This document shows, piece after piece, positions 32,750 through 41,181 of a stretch of DNA of 64,000 nt. A model generated the notes under the pieces. The model had not been told where the DNA came from. It made no database searches and worked only from the letters and a program-made list of their open reading frames with translations. The DNA is taken from NCBI GenBank assembly GCA_016715205.1, contig JADKBC010000007.1:122648-186647 (forward strand), read 5' to 3'. Position 1 is the first letter of the stretch, and each line of letters starts with the position of its first letter. The position numbers and the translations under genes were made by a program. This DNA is from Holophaga sp. Lineage in GTDB: Bacteria > Acidobacteriota > Holophagae > Holophagales > Holophagaceae.

Positions 32750-33772
32750 GTGTCCGGTCGCTTCGTTTCGCTTTTCTTGAGCCAGATCATTTTAGGTGCT
32801 GGGCTCCTGGCCCAGGAACCGGCCGAGGCGAGAATCAAGAAGCTGGAACGGGAGATCCAGAAATTGAACTGGGAACTGGAAGGCATCCGGAAGGCCACCG
32901 ATGATGTGCTCTGGTTCCAGCGGTTGTCTGATATTGCAGAAGTGGACAAGGTCGCCTATGTGGGGCCGCCGAATCCCAAACGGACCGAAACCTATGGCAT
33001 TGCCAATAGCCGCGTGCCCATGCGGGTCTACCAGTACGTTTTTGTGCCTCGAAAGCTGGATCGGACGAAGAAACACCCGCTGCTGGTGCTGCCCCACGGC
33101 GGCACCCACGCGGATTTCACCACCTACCACGCCCACATCATCCGGGAGATGATGGCGCGCGGCTACGTGGTGGTGGCGCCGGAATACCGTGGCTCCACGG
33201 GCTATGGTAAAGAGTTCTACGATGCTGCGGATTATGGCGGGCTGGAAATAGATGATGTGGTGGCTGGGCGGGATTGGGCCGTGGAAAACCTGCCCTTTGT
33301 GGATGGCAATCGCGCCGCCATGGTGGGTTGGAGCCACGGTGGCTTGATTGCCCTCATGGCGGTGTTTGATCATCCGGGAAAATTCAAAGCGGCCTACGCT
33401 GGCGTGCCAGTTTCGGATCTGCTGGCGCGCCTTGGCTATGCGGGCGACGAATACAAGGACGAAGCCATGCTGCGGGGGTTGTTCGGCAAGACCGCCACCG
33501 AGGATGTGGATCGCTTTCGGCAACGCAGTCCGGTGTGGAATGTGCAGAAACTGAAAACGCCCCTGCTGATACACACCTCCACCAACGACCAGGATGTGAG
33601 TTCGGTGGAAGTGGAACAGCTCATCAACGCCCTGAAGGCCGCGGGCAAGACCTTTGACTTCAAGATCTACAAGGACGCCCCGGGCGGCCACAGTTTCAAT
33701 CGCATCGATACGGCCCTGGCCAAGGAATCCCGCCAGGAGATCTACGATTTCCTGGCCAAGCACCTCAAGTAA
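32750..33772 (+). CDS. S9-family (prolyl oligopeptidase-like) serine hydrolase, secreted
   Basis: A 340-residue alpha/beta hydrolase with an N-terminal signal peptide ending near GAGLLAQ and a short coiled-coil segment (about 25-45). There is no beta-propeller, only the catalytic domain: HGGTHADF (oxyanion region), PEYRGSTGYG, nucleophile S195 in GWSHGG, Asp in TSTNDQDV and His in PGGHSF. This is the S9C/BD-FAE-like peptidase or esterase fold; the substrate is unknown. The start is GTG after GGAGG. It is divergent from pfp (102 bases) and converges on secF. Confidence 0.8.
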   Translation: MSGRFVSLFLSQIILGAGLLAQEPAEARIKKLEREIQKLNWELEGIRKATDDVLWFQRLSDIAEVDKVAYVGPPNPKRTETYGIANSRVPMRVYQYVFVPRKLDRTKKHPLLVLPHGGTHADFTTYHAHIIREMMARGYVVVAPEYRGSTGYGKEFYDAADYGGLEIDDVVAGRDWAVENLPFVDGNRAAMVGWSHGGLIALMAVFDHPGKFKAAYAGVPVSDLLARLGYAGDEYKDEAMLRGLFGKTATEDVDRFRQRSPVWNVQKLKTPLLIHTSTNDQDVSSVEVEQLINALKAAGKTFDFKIYKDAPGGHSFNRIDTALAKESRQEIYDFLAKHLK

Positions 33773-33800
33773 AAAAAACGGCCCCGAGGGGCCGTTTCCT
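33773..33800. terminator. Bidirectional terminator between the S9 hydrolase gene and secF
   Basis: AAACGGCCCC (33776-33785) and GGGGCCGTTT (33788-33797) form a 10-bp stem flanked by an A run on the left and TTTCC on the right. It ends both convergent transcripts. Confidence 0.85.
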
Positions 33801-35005
33801 TAGGTGTGCTTCTGTTTCAAGCTGTCGTGGCGCGGGAACCACTTTTCCAAATACACCACCACGGGACTCGCGATGTAGATGGAGCTGTAGGTGCCGGTGA
33901 TGACGCCGATGACCAGTGGGAAGCTGAGATCCCGCAGGGCAGGGCCGCCCCAGCCAAAGAGGCAGACGGCCACGAACAGCACCGACATGGACGTAAGAAT
34001 CGTGCGGCTCAGGGTCTGGTTGATGGAATCGTTCACCAACTGGGTGATGGTGGCGCGACGGTACTCAGGCTTGTGGCTGTTCTCGCGGATTCGGTCGAAT
34101 ACCACGATGGTATCGGCCATGGAATAACCGATGAGGATCAGGAAGCTGGCCACCACGGGCACCGAGTATTCGAAGCCAAAGAGGGTGAAGATGCCCACGG
34201 CCATGAGAATGTCGTGGATCAAGGCGACGATGCCACCAATGGCAAAGCTGGCGGTGAAGCGGAACATCACATAGACCAGGATGGCGATCAACGCGTAGCC
34301 CACAGCGCTCAAGGTCTTGGTGGTCCATTCGCCCGAAATGGAGGGTGAGAAGCTTTCGTTTTTCAGGAAGGAAAGGTTACCCAGACGGTACGTGGATTTG
34401 ATCTGACCCGACAGCACCTGGGGCAGATCCTTGGGCAGCTGGTCGAAGCTGGTCATGGGGGCGAATTTCTCGCGGGTATCAGCGATTTTCTTCAGCATGG
34501 GGTCGTAGGCCAAACGGATCGCGGTTTCATCGCCAACCACGTTGAGGGGGTTGGTCTTGACCCATTGATCCGCCAGGGCGCCTACGGACTCGGTGTTCAG
34601 GTCAGGTCGGCTATCGTTGTTCGCGCTGGCGTCCATGCCGCGCAGGATCTCGCGGATCTTGTTGATCTGGGCGGTGGAATCCTTTTCGTCCTGGCCTTTC
34701 CGGGCCTTGACCTTGATGGAGTAATCCCGGAAACCGGTCTTGCTGCCATAGGCGACGACCGCCGCATCGGAAAACCCGCCGCGGCCCAGGGCGGCGCGAA
34801 CCGCATCCTGGGGCACATCGCCCTTGAAACGAACCTGCATATCAATGCCGCCCGTGAACTGCATGCCCAGTTTGACGTTGCTATTGGCTCCCTTCCAGGG
34901 TTGGGCGGCCAGGATACAGACCACGATCAGGCCCCAGGAAATAGACAAGGCTAAAGCCTTGTATTTCATGAAATCAATGTGGGGGAGATTCTCAAAAATT
35001 TTCAT
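33800..35005 (-). CDS. secF: Protein translocase subunit SecF
   Basis: A 401-residue inner-membrane protein, partner of SecD, which uses the proton gradient to pull secreted proteins out of SecYEG. It has one N-terminal membrane helix, a periplasmic domain with FTGGIDMQVRF, and five C-terminal helices with SVPVVASFLILIGYSMADTIV, FDRIREN and RTILTSM. It is longer than E. coli SecF (323) because of an extended periplasmic loop (about 90-210). It is the last gene of tgt-yajC-secD-secF, 12 bases after secD. Confidence 0.96.
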   Translation of the reverse strand: MKIFENLPHIDFMKYKALALSISWGLIVVCILAAQPWKGANSNVKLGMQFTGGIDMQVRFKGDVPQDAVRAALGRGGFSDAAVVAYGSKTGFRDYSIKVKARKGQDEKDSTAQINKIREILRGMDASANNDSRPDLNTESVGALADQWVKTNPLNVVGDETAIRLAYDPMLKKIADTREKFAPMTSFDQLPKDLPQVLSGQIKSTYRLGNLSFLKNESFSPSISGEWTTKTLSAVGYALIAILVYVMFRFTASFAIGGIVALIHDILMAVGIFTLFGFEYSVPVVASFLILIGYSMADTIVVFDRIRENSHKPEYRRATITQLVNDSINQTLSRTILTSMSVLFVAVCLFGWGGPALRDLSFPLVIGVITGTYSSIYIASPVVVYLEKWFPRHDSLKQKHT

Positions 35006-35017
35006 GGGCTCGACCTA

Positions 35018-36646
35018 TCAAACGGAAAGGGTCTTGGTTCCGGGATGGCGCTCCAGGATCCAGTCGTAGATGAATCGGCTGATGTAGATGCTGGTGAAGA
35101 GCGAGGCCACGACGCCCACGGTGAGGGTCACAGCAAAGCCTTTCACGGGGCCGGTGCCGAAGATGAAGAGCAGCATGGCCGCGAACAACTGCGTGACATG
35201 GCTGTCCACGATGGTCCAGAACACGCGGTCAAAGCCCGCCTGGATGGCACCGGGTACGCTCTTGCCGGCCTTCAGTTCCTCGCGAATGCGTTCGAAAATC
35301 AGGATGTTGGCGTCCACCGCCATGCCCAGGGTCAGGGCAAAGCCCGCGATACCCGGCAAGGTGATCACGGCGTTGAAGGAGCCCATCAGGCCCAGCATCA
35401 CGATGAGGTTCACCGTAAGGGCGGCAATGGCGTTCAAGCCCGACCAGCGGTAGTAGAACAGCATGAACACGATGATCACGCCGAAGCCGAGGAATGCGGC
35501 AAAGATGCCCGAGCGGATGGAATCCGCGCCCAGACTGGGGCCCATGGATTTCTCTTCCAAGAACTTCATGGAAGCGCGCATGGCGCCGCTCTTCAGTTTC
35601 AGGGCGAAGTCGTCGGCGTCTTCCTTGGAGAAGCTGCCGCTCACACGCACGCTGCCACCGGGGATCTTTTCCTTGCAGGAGAGATTGCTCACGATCTTGC
35701 GGTCGAGCACGATCGAGATCAGACGGCCTTCGTCGGAAGCAATGCCCGTCAGGGTGGCGAAATCATCGGCGCCCTTGCGGTTCAGGGTGAAGTTGATTTC
35801 GTTGGCATCCGTCGTCTGGTTGACCGCGCGGTGGGCATCGCTGATATCGCCACCGTCCACGTAGACCTTGGTTTCCACCAGGTGCCAGGATTTGAATTTC
35901 TCTTCACCCTTTTCCTTGGTGACCACGTCCTTGCCCGCACGGCGAAGGTCGCGTTCCGTTTCAGGTTCGGGGAGCAATTCCGTATTGGGGGGAATGGTGC
36001 CGTTGAAGAAGGCCAGCGCGGCTTCGCGGGTGGGGAAGCCCTTGTAGCTGGTGGGATCCAGCTTGGATTTCAACCGCTGCTCCAGGCGTCCAGGCGTGGA
36101 AAGCAGGTTCTTGATGCGCTCGCGCTCGGCCTCGGAAACGCCGGGCAGTTCCACCACGATGCGGCTGCCATCGGCACCGCTCTGGGTGATCTCGGGCTCA
36201 GCCACACCAAACTGATTGACGCGGGTTTCGATGATCAGCAGGGCGCGCTTACCAGCATCCTCTTTCAAGAACTTCTGGTAGGAAGCCTTCTGGACCATCC
36301 GTGCGCCCTGGGCGTCGAAGCTGGTGTCGAAGTTCCCAAAGGTGCCCATCACCTTTTCCAGGATGGGTTTTTGCTCGGCTGAAACGCCTTCGATGCGCAG
36401 GGACAGGGCATCCACCCGCACGGAAGCGACATCAAGGCCCTTCTCCTTCAATCGATCCTGAAGGCGATCCGCCGTATCGCGCAGATCGGCTTCCAGGGCC
36501 TCGTGGCTCTGAACTTCCAGCTCGAAGTGAACGCCGCCCTTGAGATCAAGGCCCAGACGGACCTTGGAAAGGGGGATGAAGAAGAATGCGCAAACGCCGC
36601 AGATGAACAGCGTTACGGCAAGGCGCCAAATACTCCGCTTGGTCAC
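35018..36646 (-). CDS. secD: Protein translocase subunit SecD
   Basis: A 542-residue inner-membrane protein. The N-terminal helix is followed by LGLDLKGGVHFELEV, a large periplasmic P1 domain, and six-helix C-terminal part with GADSIRSG, GLNAIAALTVNL, LPGIAGFALTLGMAVDANILIFERIREE and FWTIVDSHVTQL. These are standard SecD motifs. It acts with SecF and YajC. It lies 58 bases after yajC and 12 before secF, so the genes are cotranscribed. Confidence 0.97.
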   Translation of the reverse strand: MTKRSIWRLAVTLFICGVCAFFFIPLSKVRLGLDLKGGVHFELEVQSHEALEADLRDTADRLQDRLKEKGLDVASVRVDALSLRIEGVSAEQKPILEKVMGTFGNFDTSFDAQGARMVQKASYQKFLKEDAGKRALLIIETRVNQFGVAEPEITQSGADGSRIVVELPGVSEAERERIKNLLSTPGRLEQRLKSKLDPTSYKGFPTREAALAFFNGTIPPNTELLPEPETERDLRRAGKDVVTKEKGEEKFKSWHLVETKVYVDGGDISDAHRAVNQTTDANEINFTLNRKGADDFATLTGIASDEGRLISIVLDRKIVSNLSCKEKIPGGSVRVSGSFSKEDADDFALKLKSGAMRASMKFLEEKSMGPSLGADSIRSGIFAAFLGFGVIIVFMLFYYRWSGLNAIAALTVNLIVMLGLMGSFNAVITLPGIAGFALTLGMAVDANILIFERIREELKAGKSVPGAIQAGFDRVFWTIVDSHVTQLFAAMLLFIFGTGPVKGFAVTLTVGVVASLFTSIYISRFIYDWILERHPGTKTLSV

Positions 36647-36704
36647 GGTTGCTCCAACAATAGGAGGCGCCGAGGTTCACTCGGCGCCGATCCGGTAAGG
36701 CAGG

Positions 36705-37010
36705 TCAGTTCTGCTCGGGGGTGGGCTCACCGGCCAGGGCAACCACCGCCTGGCGGCGGGCCTTGACGACGGTGCTGCCCAGCTTCAAATAGATGTCCTT
36801 GTCTTCCACACGGTCGATGGTGGCGTAGAAGCCGGAGCCCAGCAGCACTTCGTCCCCAGCCTTCAGCTTGGAAAGACGGGCTTCCATGGCCTTGCGGGCC
36901 TTGTTCTGGGGGCGGATCAGCAGGAAATAGAACAGGGCGCCCATGCCACCAATGAGCAAGAGCTGCATCAGCATCGGGTTTCCGGCTTGTTGAAGTAGGG
37001 CTAGGTACAT
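36705..37010 (-). CDS. yajC: Preprotein translocase subunit YajC
   Basis: A 101-residue single-span membrane protein: the helix (about 14-31, MQLLLIGGMGALFYFLLIRP) is followed by RPQNKARK and a cytosolic domain with LKAGDEVLLGSGFYATI. These are the signature of YajC, the accessory subunit of SecDF. The ATG overlaps the tgt stop by one base (TGATG), so the two are translationally coupled. Confidence 0.94.
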   Translation of the reverse strand: MYLALLQQAGNPMLMQLLLIGGMGALFYFLLIRPQNKARKAMEARLSKLKAGDEVLLGSGFYATIDRVEDKDIYLKLGSTVVKARRQAVVALAGEPTPEQN

Positions 37011-38158
37011 CAGGGCTCCTCGGTTTGCCAGTTGTTGCGGGTCTGGGTTGCAAAGTCCGCAAATCGATTGGCCAGCAAGGCCAGCCGCGCGGCGCGGGTG
37101 AGCCCTACAGTGTAGCTCAGGTTATGGATGCTGTTGAGTGTAGATGCGAGCAGCTCCCCAACCCGGAACAGGTGATGGAGGTAGGCCCGGGTGAAATTTC
37201 GACAGGTGTAGCAGTTGCAATCGACATCCACGGGCTCGTGACTTTCCCGGTGTCGCGCATTCTTGATGTTGAGGCGTCCCCGCGAGGTCAGCAGCCGCCC
37301 ATGGCGTGCCTCCCGGGTGGGCAGAACACAATCAAACAGATCCACCCCTTGTTCAATACCGAACAGGAGATCTTCTGGCGTTCCTACGCCCATCAGGTAA
37401 CGGGGGCGGTCGGCGGGCAGGCAACGCACGAATTCGGCCAGGGTGGCATTCATTTCCTCCTTGGGCTCGCCCACGCTCAGCCCGCCCACGGCAAACCCTT
37501 GGAAGGGCATCGCGGCGTCCAGTTCCAGAATCTCAGCAAGGTGGTTCTGCCTTAAATCCAGATGGGTGCCGCCCTGGTTGATGGCGAAGAGTCCCTGGTG
37601 GTCGGCCAAGGGGAACTCCCGGCACCGTTTCAGCCAGCGCGTGGTGCGCGCCATGGAAAGCTCCAGCTTGGACCGTTCCAGGCGGCCCGCCGGGCATTCG
37701 TCCAAGGCCATGACAATATCCGAGCCGAGATTGCGCTGGATCTCCATGCTGCGCTCAGGGCTCAGAAAGTGTTTGGAACCATCGTGATGGCTCTGGAAGG
37801 CAACACCTTCTTCCGTAATGCGACGAAGGGATGACAAAGAGAAGACCTGGAAGCCTCCCGAATCTGTAAGAATCGGGCCGTCCCAACCCATGAAGGTGTG
37901 CAGGCCACCGAACTTGGCGATCAACTCATCACCCGGCCGAAGGCCCAGGTGATAGGTGTTACCCAGGATGACCTGGGGGTCGATTTCCTTAAGCTGGGCC
38001 GGGGTTACGCCCTTAACGGTGCCCTGGGTGCCAACGGGCATGAAAGCCGGAGTGGAAATCACCCCATGGCGAGTGATGAACTGCCCCGCCCGGGCGAGGC
38101 TGCTACCCGTGTTGAGACTGGTCTCAAGGGCGTAATGGAAGAGTTGTGACATTTGCAT
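37010..38158 (-). CDS. tgt: Queuine tRNA-ribosyltransferase
   Basis: A 382-residue tRNA-guanine transglycosylase that inserts preQ1 at position 34 of GUN-anticodon tRNAs. The catalytic aspartates are in DSGGFQVFSL and FDCVLPTREARHG. The substrate loop GGLSVGEP is present, and the zinc site is CNCYTC plus the histidine of YLHHL. The start has two ATG choices (38158 and 38152); neither has a strong ribosome site. It heads the tgt-yajC-secDF operon, a widespread order. Confidence 0.96.
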   Translation of the reverse strand: MQMSQLFHYALETSLNTGSSLARAGQFITRHGVISTPAFMPVGTQGTVKGVTPAQLKEIDPQVILGNTYHLGLRPGDELIAKFGGLHTFMGWDGPILTDSGGFQVFSLSSLRRITEEGVAFQSHHDGSKHFLSPERSMEIQRNLGSDIVMALDECPAGRLERSKLELSMARTTRWLKRCREFPLADHQGLFAINQGGTHLDLRQNHLAEILELDAAMPFQGFAVGGLSVGEPKEEMNATLAEFVRCLPADRPRYLMGVGTPEDLLFGIEQGVDLFDCVLPTREARHGRLLTSRGRLNIKNARHRESHEPVDVDCNCYTCRNFTRAYLHHLFRVGELLASTLNSIHNLSYTVGLTRAARLALLANRFADFATQTRNNWQTEEP

Positions 38159-38281
38159 GACGATTCCAGGGTTTCAGGTGGCAGAGTCACAACAAAGTGT
38201 GGGTTGGGGTGTTGCTCTGTCACACATATGGAAAAATTACGGGAAAGGGCGCCAAATATGGATCCGCGTCGGATTCACACC

Positions 38282-38310
38282 TTGACGGAGTGCCCCCCAC
38301 TTGTCATCTT
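38282..38310 (+). promoter_or_regulatory. Candidate promoter of the tonB-exbB-exbD operon
   Basis: TTGACG (38282-38287) and CATCTT (38305-38310) are spaced by 17 bases. Initiation near 38318 would give a leader of about 100 nt containing the hairpins at 38316-38330 and 38351-38392. The -35 is strong and the -10 moderate. The remaining upstream DNA (38159-38281) shows no gene; it should also hold the tgt promoter, which I cannot place. Confidence 0.45.
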
Positions 38311-38350
38311 AGCCGCTGGGCCTGTCCCAGTTCTTTCCTTGTATGTTCTA

Positions 38351-38392
38351 GAGCCGAACCATGCGTCCAGCAGGTTCGGCTCCAATTTTTTT
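38351..38392 (+). terminator. Intrinsic terminator in the leader of the tonB operon (attenuator candidate)
   Basis: GAGCCGAACC (38351-38360) pairs perfectly with GGTTCGGCTC (38373-38382) around a 12-base loop, followed by CAATTTTTTT (T7 at 38386-38392). It lies between the only good promoter and the tonB start at 38422. Read-through must be allowed for the operon to be expressed, so it is either an attenuator or the end of a small RNA. A small stem CTGGG/CCCAG (38316-38330) precedes it. Confidence 0.7.
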
Positions 38393-38421
38393 CCTCACAT
38401 TCAGTTTTTTACGGGAGTCGC

Positions 38422-39231
38422 ATGAGCAAAGACCCCAACCTCAACCCGCCCCCGAAAGGGGCCAATCCGGGGAACCTGGAGGATCAGGTCTATCGGTCGT
38501 CGTTAGCGGAGGGCAATTCAGCCCTGCACCGCTCGAACCCGATGGTCACGATTCCCTTGACCCTGGCCAGCTACGCCGTGTTCGGTGGCTTGGCCTGGTT
38601 CTTGGCTACCCAGACCCAGATGGGCAAGAACATCGTCAAGAAGACGGTTGGCATCGACTTGCAGGAGAAGGAAGACGAAGCGCCTCCGCCTCCGCCGCCC
38701 CCGCCGCCCCCAGCGCCGGTGGCCCGTCCTGCGGCTCCGAAGATGGAGACCAAGGAAGCTCCTCCGCCACCTCCCATCAACCCCAATCAGGACGTGGTGC
38801 CTGAAATCGCGCCCCGCGAACTACCCAAGCAGGATCTCTCCATGGCCTATGCAGGTCAGGGTGGCACGCCTGGCGCCGGTGGCCCTGCCGTGGCCGGTGG
38901 TGGTGTGGGTGGCACGGGTATGGCCGTAGTTGGTTCCTCCACTACCAAGGTGGTGGAATTCGATTTCAGCCAGATCAAGATCAAATATCAGCCCCCTGCG
39001 CCGCCCTATCCCCCCCTTGCCAAGATCGCCAAGATCCAGGGCACGGTGGTGGTGCAGATCACCATTGGCATCGATGGCGTGCCCATCAAGGCCGTGGCGC
39101 TCGAAGGTCCTCCCCAGCTTCGTCCTGCGGCCGAGAACTACGCCATGCAGTGGAAGTTCGAGCCCGCCATGTTGAACGGTGTTCCCCAGACCGCAGCTTT
39201 CAAGCTCACGATGCCCTTCAAGCTGCGCTAA
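38422..39231 (+). CDS. tonB: Energy transducer TonB
   Basis: A 269-residue TonB-family protein, which transmits proton-motive force from ExbB-ExbD to outer-membrane receptors. A cytosolic N-terminus of about 40 residues is longer than usual. One membrane helix follows (about 42-64), then a proline-rich periplasmic spacer (poly-Pro at 88-97 and 114-118), a Gly-rich stretch, and the C-terminal TonB domain (about 190-269; PPYPPLAKIAKIQGTVVVQITIG, MQWKFEPA). GGGAG precedes the ATG. Together with exbB and two exbD genes it forms a TonB or Tol-like energy module; no receptor gene is in the window. Confidence 0.88.
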   Translation: MSKDPNLNPPPKGANPGNLEDQVYRSSLAEGNSALHRSNPMVTIPLTLASYAVFGGLAWFLATQTQMGKNIVKKTVGIDLQEKEDEAPPPPPPPPPPAPVARPAAPKMETKEAPPPPPINPNQDVVPEIAPRELPKQDLSMAYAGQGGTPGAGGPAVAGGGVGGTGMAVVGSSTTKVVEFDFSQIKIKYQPPAPPYPPLAKIAKIQGTVVVQITIGIDGVPIKAVALEGPPQLRPAAENYAMQWKFEPAMLNGVPQTAAFKLTMPFKLR

Positions 39232-39298
39232 CCGCAGCCGGGCCCTTTTGATTTGATTCCTTCGTCACCTTTCTCCTTCCCTTTCTAAAGGAAACCCA

Positions 39299-40021
39299 AT
39301 GAACTTCCTCCTCGACACCGTCAACTTCGGTCTGCTCTCCGGCAGCGCCTTCGGCCCCAAGGAAATCTGGTCCGCCGCCACCCCCTTCAACAAGGGCATC
39401 ATCGTCATCCTGCTCTTCTTGCTCGCCCTGCAGGTCTACATGGCCGTCGAGCGCGGCATCATGTATGCCCAGAGCGGCGCCGCCTCCCGCAAGTTCCTCA
39501 AGCTCTTCATGGACACCCTCCGTCGTGGTGATTTCGAAGCCGCCCGCAAGGCCGCTGCCACCCACAACAAGAGCCACATCGCCCTCGTGCTCAAGCACGG
39601 CCTCGATATCTTCCAGTACGAGAAGCAGCTCAAGGCCCTCCACGAAAACCACGACGTGATCCAGCCCGTTGAGCGCGCCATCGTCCGCGGCACCGCCGAA
39701 GTGACCGAGCTCCTCAAGAAGGGCATGGGCACCCTGGCCACCATCGCTTCCGCCTCCCCCTTCATCGGCCTGCTCGGCACCGTATGGGGCATCATCGCCG
39801 TGTTCTCCACCCTGAAGGAAAAGGGCGCTGGCGACATCAACGCGCTGGCTGGTTCCATCGGTGAAGCCCTCGGCACCACCGCCCTCGGTCTGATCGTCGC
39901 CATCCCCGCCGTGTGGATCTTCAACTACTTCACCAACCTGCAGGACAAGACCATCACCAACATCAACAATGCCGCTTCCCAGATGATCGATGAGTTCATC
40001 CGTCGGGAGAGCCAGAACTAA
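39299..40021 (+). CDS. exbB: ExbB/TolQ-family proton channel subunit
   Basis: A 240-residue MotA/TolQ/ExbB-family membrane protein with three helices (about 33-52, 140-165, 185-205). The conserved segments are IASASPFIGLLGTVWGII and LGTTALGLIVAIPAV. Codon use is markedly C-ending (CTC, ATC, TTC, GCC) compared with neighbours, suggesting high expression. AAAGGAAA precedes the ATG. It follows tonB after 67 bases and precedes exbD across a hairpin. Confidence 0.92.
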   Translation: MNFLLDTVNFGLLSGSAFGPKEIWSAATPFNKGIIVILLFLLALQVYMAVERGIMYAQSGAASRKFLKLFMDTLRRGDFEAARKAAATHNKSHIALVLKHGLDIFQYEKQLKALHENHDVIQPVERAIVRGTAEVTELLKKGMGTLATIASASPFIGLLGTVWGIIAVFSTLKEKGAGDINALAGSIGEALGTTALGLIVAIPAVWIFNYFTNLQDKTITNINNAASQMIDEFIRRESQN

Positions 40022-40036
40022 GTTCCCTTCCACCCC

Positions 40037-40065
40037 GCGCGGGGGGTCCTGAAAACCCCTCGCGC
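40037..40065 (+). promoter_or_regulatory. Hairpin between exbB and the first exbD
   Basis: GCGCGGGGGG (40037-40046) pairs with CCCCTCGCGC (40056-40065), with one G-U pair and a 9-base loop. No T-run follows. Such structures often stabilise the upstream part of a message, so exbB mRNA may outlast exbD mRNA. This is inference. Confidence 0.5.
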
Positions 40066-40085
40066 CCAACTCAAAGGAGATACCT

Positions 40086-40598
40086 ATGGGTATGGATTTA
40101 GGCGGTAAGGGCGGTGGCGTAAAGTCGGACATCAACGTTACGCCTCTCGTGGACATCGTGTTGGTGCTTCTGATCATCTTCATCGTGATCACGCCGGCCG
40201 TGAATGCTGCAGTGAAACTGCCGCTCGCCAAACACTCTGAAAAACCAGTGCTGGAGCAGGGCGCTAAGTACCTGAACCTGATGCTGGGTCGTGATAACGA
40301 AAAATCCAAGGATGGCGTTATCGTCCCTGGCTTTGTTCAGCTGGATGATGAAAACGCCAAGCGCGAAGGCAAGAGTGTCAAGGGTTGGGACATGACCACT
40401 GACGATGGCCGCGCCGCCCTGGTGAAGTACATCAAGTCCTCCACGGATAATCTGTCGGACAAGCGCGTGTTCGTGAAAGCGGATGCGGACCTGCCCTACA
40501 TTCACGTGGACAAGCTCTTCCAGATCTGCCGTGAAGGGGGCGCCGACGAGGCTTCCATCGTCACCAGTGAAGACAAGGGCAAAGAGGAGAAGAAATGA
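40086..40598 (+). CDS. exbD: ExbD/TolR-family protein, first copy
   Basis: A 170-residue single-span protein: a short cytosolic tail with KSDINVTPLVDIVLVLLIIFIV, where the membrane-embedded Asp is the proton carrier, and a periplasmic domain. The periplasmic part has an insertion of about 30 residues (about 62-100, EKSKDGVIVPGFVQLDDENAK) compared with the second copy. AAAGGAGAT precedes the ATG. The stop overlaps the next exbD start by four bases (ATGA). Confidence 0.92.
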   Translation: MGMDLGGKGGGVKSDINVTPLVDIVLVLLIIFIVITPAVNAAVKLPLAKHSEKPVLEQGAKYLNLMLGRDNEKSKDGVIVPGFVQLDDENAKREGKSVKGWDMTTDDGRAALVKYIKSSTDNLSDKRVFVKADADLPYIHVDKLFQICREGGADEASIVTSEDKGKEEKK

Positions 40599-41077
40599 GC
40601 GGCCACGCGAAGTCCGATATCAACGTAACGCCGCTGATCGACATCGTACTGGTGCTCCTCATCATCTTCATTGTGATGGTGCCTGGCATGTCCAAGGCCA
40701 TGCCAGTCGTGGTGCCCCAGGTGGTGAAGGTGGACAAGCCCACCCCGCCCGATACCAAGAATCCTCCTCTTGTGATCGAAGTTGACCCCACTGCGGACAA
40801 CAAGGCCTACACCTTCAAGTTCCAGAGCGAAGCCATGGATCTCGGCGAGATTGCCAACCGGTTGACCCCGGTGGTGCAGTTGCAGCCTGCGGGCATGCGC
40901 AAGGTCTTCGTGAAGATCGATGAACAGGCCCCTTATCAGATGGCCGTTCAGGTGCTGGATCAGGTGCGTGTCGCTTCTGACCGCGCGAAGAAGGAAACCG
41001 CGGCCAAGCCCGAATGGGGCGGCCTGGATGGTGGCGATATCAAAGTCGCAACCTCCGTCAAGAAGCGGAATCCCTAA
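40595..41077 (+). CDS. exbD: ExbD/TolR-family protein, second copy
   Basis: A 160-residue ExbD paralogue with the same SDINVTPLIDIVLVLLIIFIVM helix and proton-carrying Asp. Its periplasmic domain differs (PPDTKNPPLVIEVDPTADNK, VFVKIDEQAPYQMAVQVLDQVR). The start overlaps the first exbD stop by ATGA. TonB-ExbB-ExbD-ExbD modules occur in acidobacteria and myxobacteria; the two ExbD chains may form heterodimers in the ExbB pentamer. It ends at a double terminator. Confidence 0.92.
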   Translation: MSGHAKSDINVTPLIDIVLVLLIIFIVMVPGMSKAMPVVVPQVVKVDKPTPPDTKNPPLVIEVDPTADNKAYTFKFQSEAMDLGEIANRLTPVVQLQPAGMRKVFVKIDEQAPYQMAVQVLDQVRVASDRAKKETAAKPEWGGLDGGDIKVATSVKKRNP

Positions 41078-41089
41078 AAATTGTTAGAC

Positions 41090-41125
41090 CTGCCCACTCT
41101 GGCTTTCAGGGTGGGCAGTTTTGTT
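41090..41125 (+). terminator. Intrinsic terminator after the tonB-exbB-exbD-exbD operon
   Basis: CTGCCCAC (41090-41097) pairs with GTGGGCAG (41111-41118), followed by TTTTGTT. Confidence 0.8.
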
Positions 41126-41130
41126 AAGAC

Positions 41131-41165
41131 AAAAAGAGGGCCCATCCAAGATGGACCCTCTTTTT
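41131..41165. terminator. Bidirectional terminator between exbD and the small basic protein gene
   Basis: AAAAAGAGGG (41131-41140) pairs with CCCTCTTTTT (41156-41165). The stem continues inward through one mismatch to CCAT/ATGG. It serves the minus-strand gene ending at 41182 and backs up the operon terminator. Confidence 0.85.
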
Positions 41166-41181
41166 CATTGGGTTGCTTGAA

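Noticed and set aside
34979..36382. A 467-codon plus-strand frame opposite secD
   Set aside because: Composition is that of an antisense shadow (rich in H, G, A, V, D), and secD motifs fill the other strand.
38228..38425. A small frame starting at ATG 38228 in the tonB leader, considered as a leader peptide
   Set aside because: It begins upstream of the likely promoter, runs through the terminator stem and has no ribosome site or peptide pattern typical of attenuator leaders.
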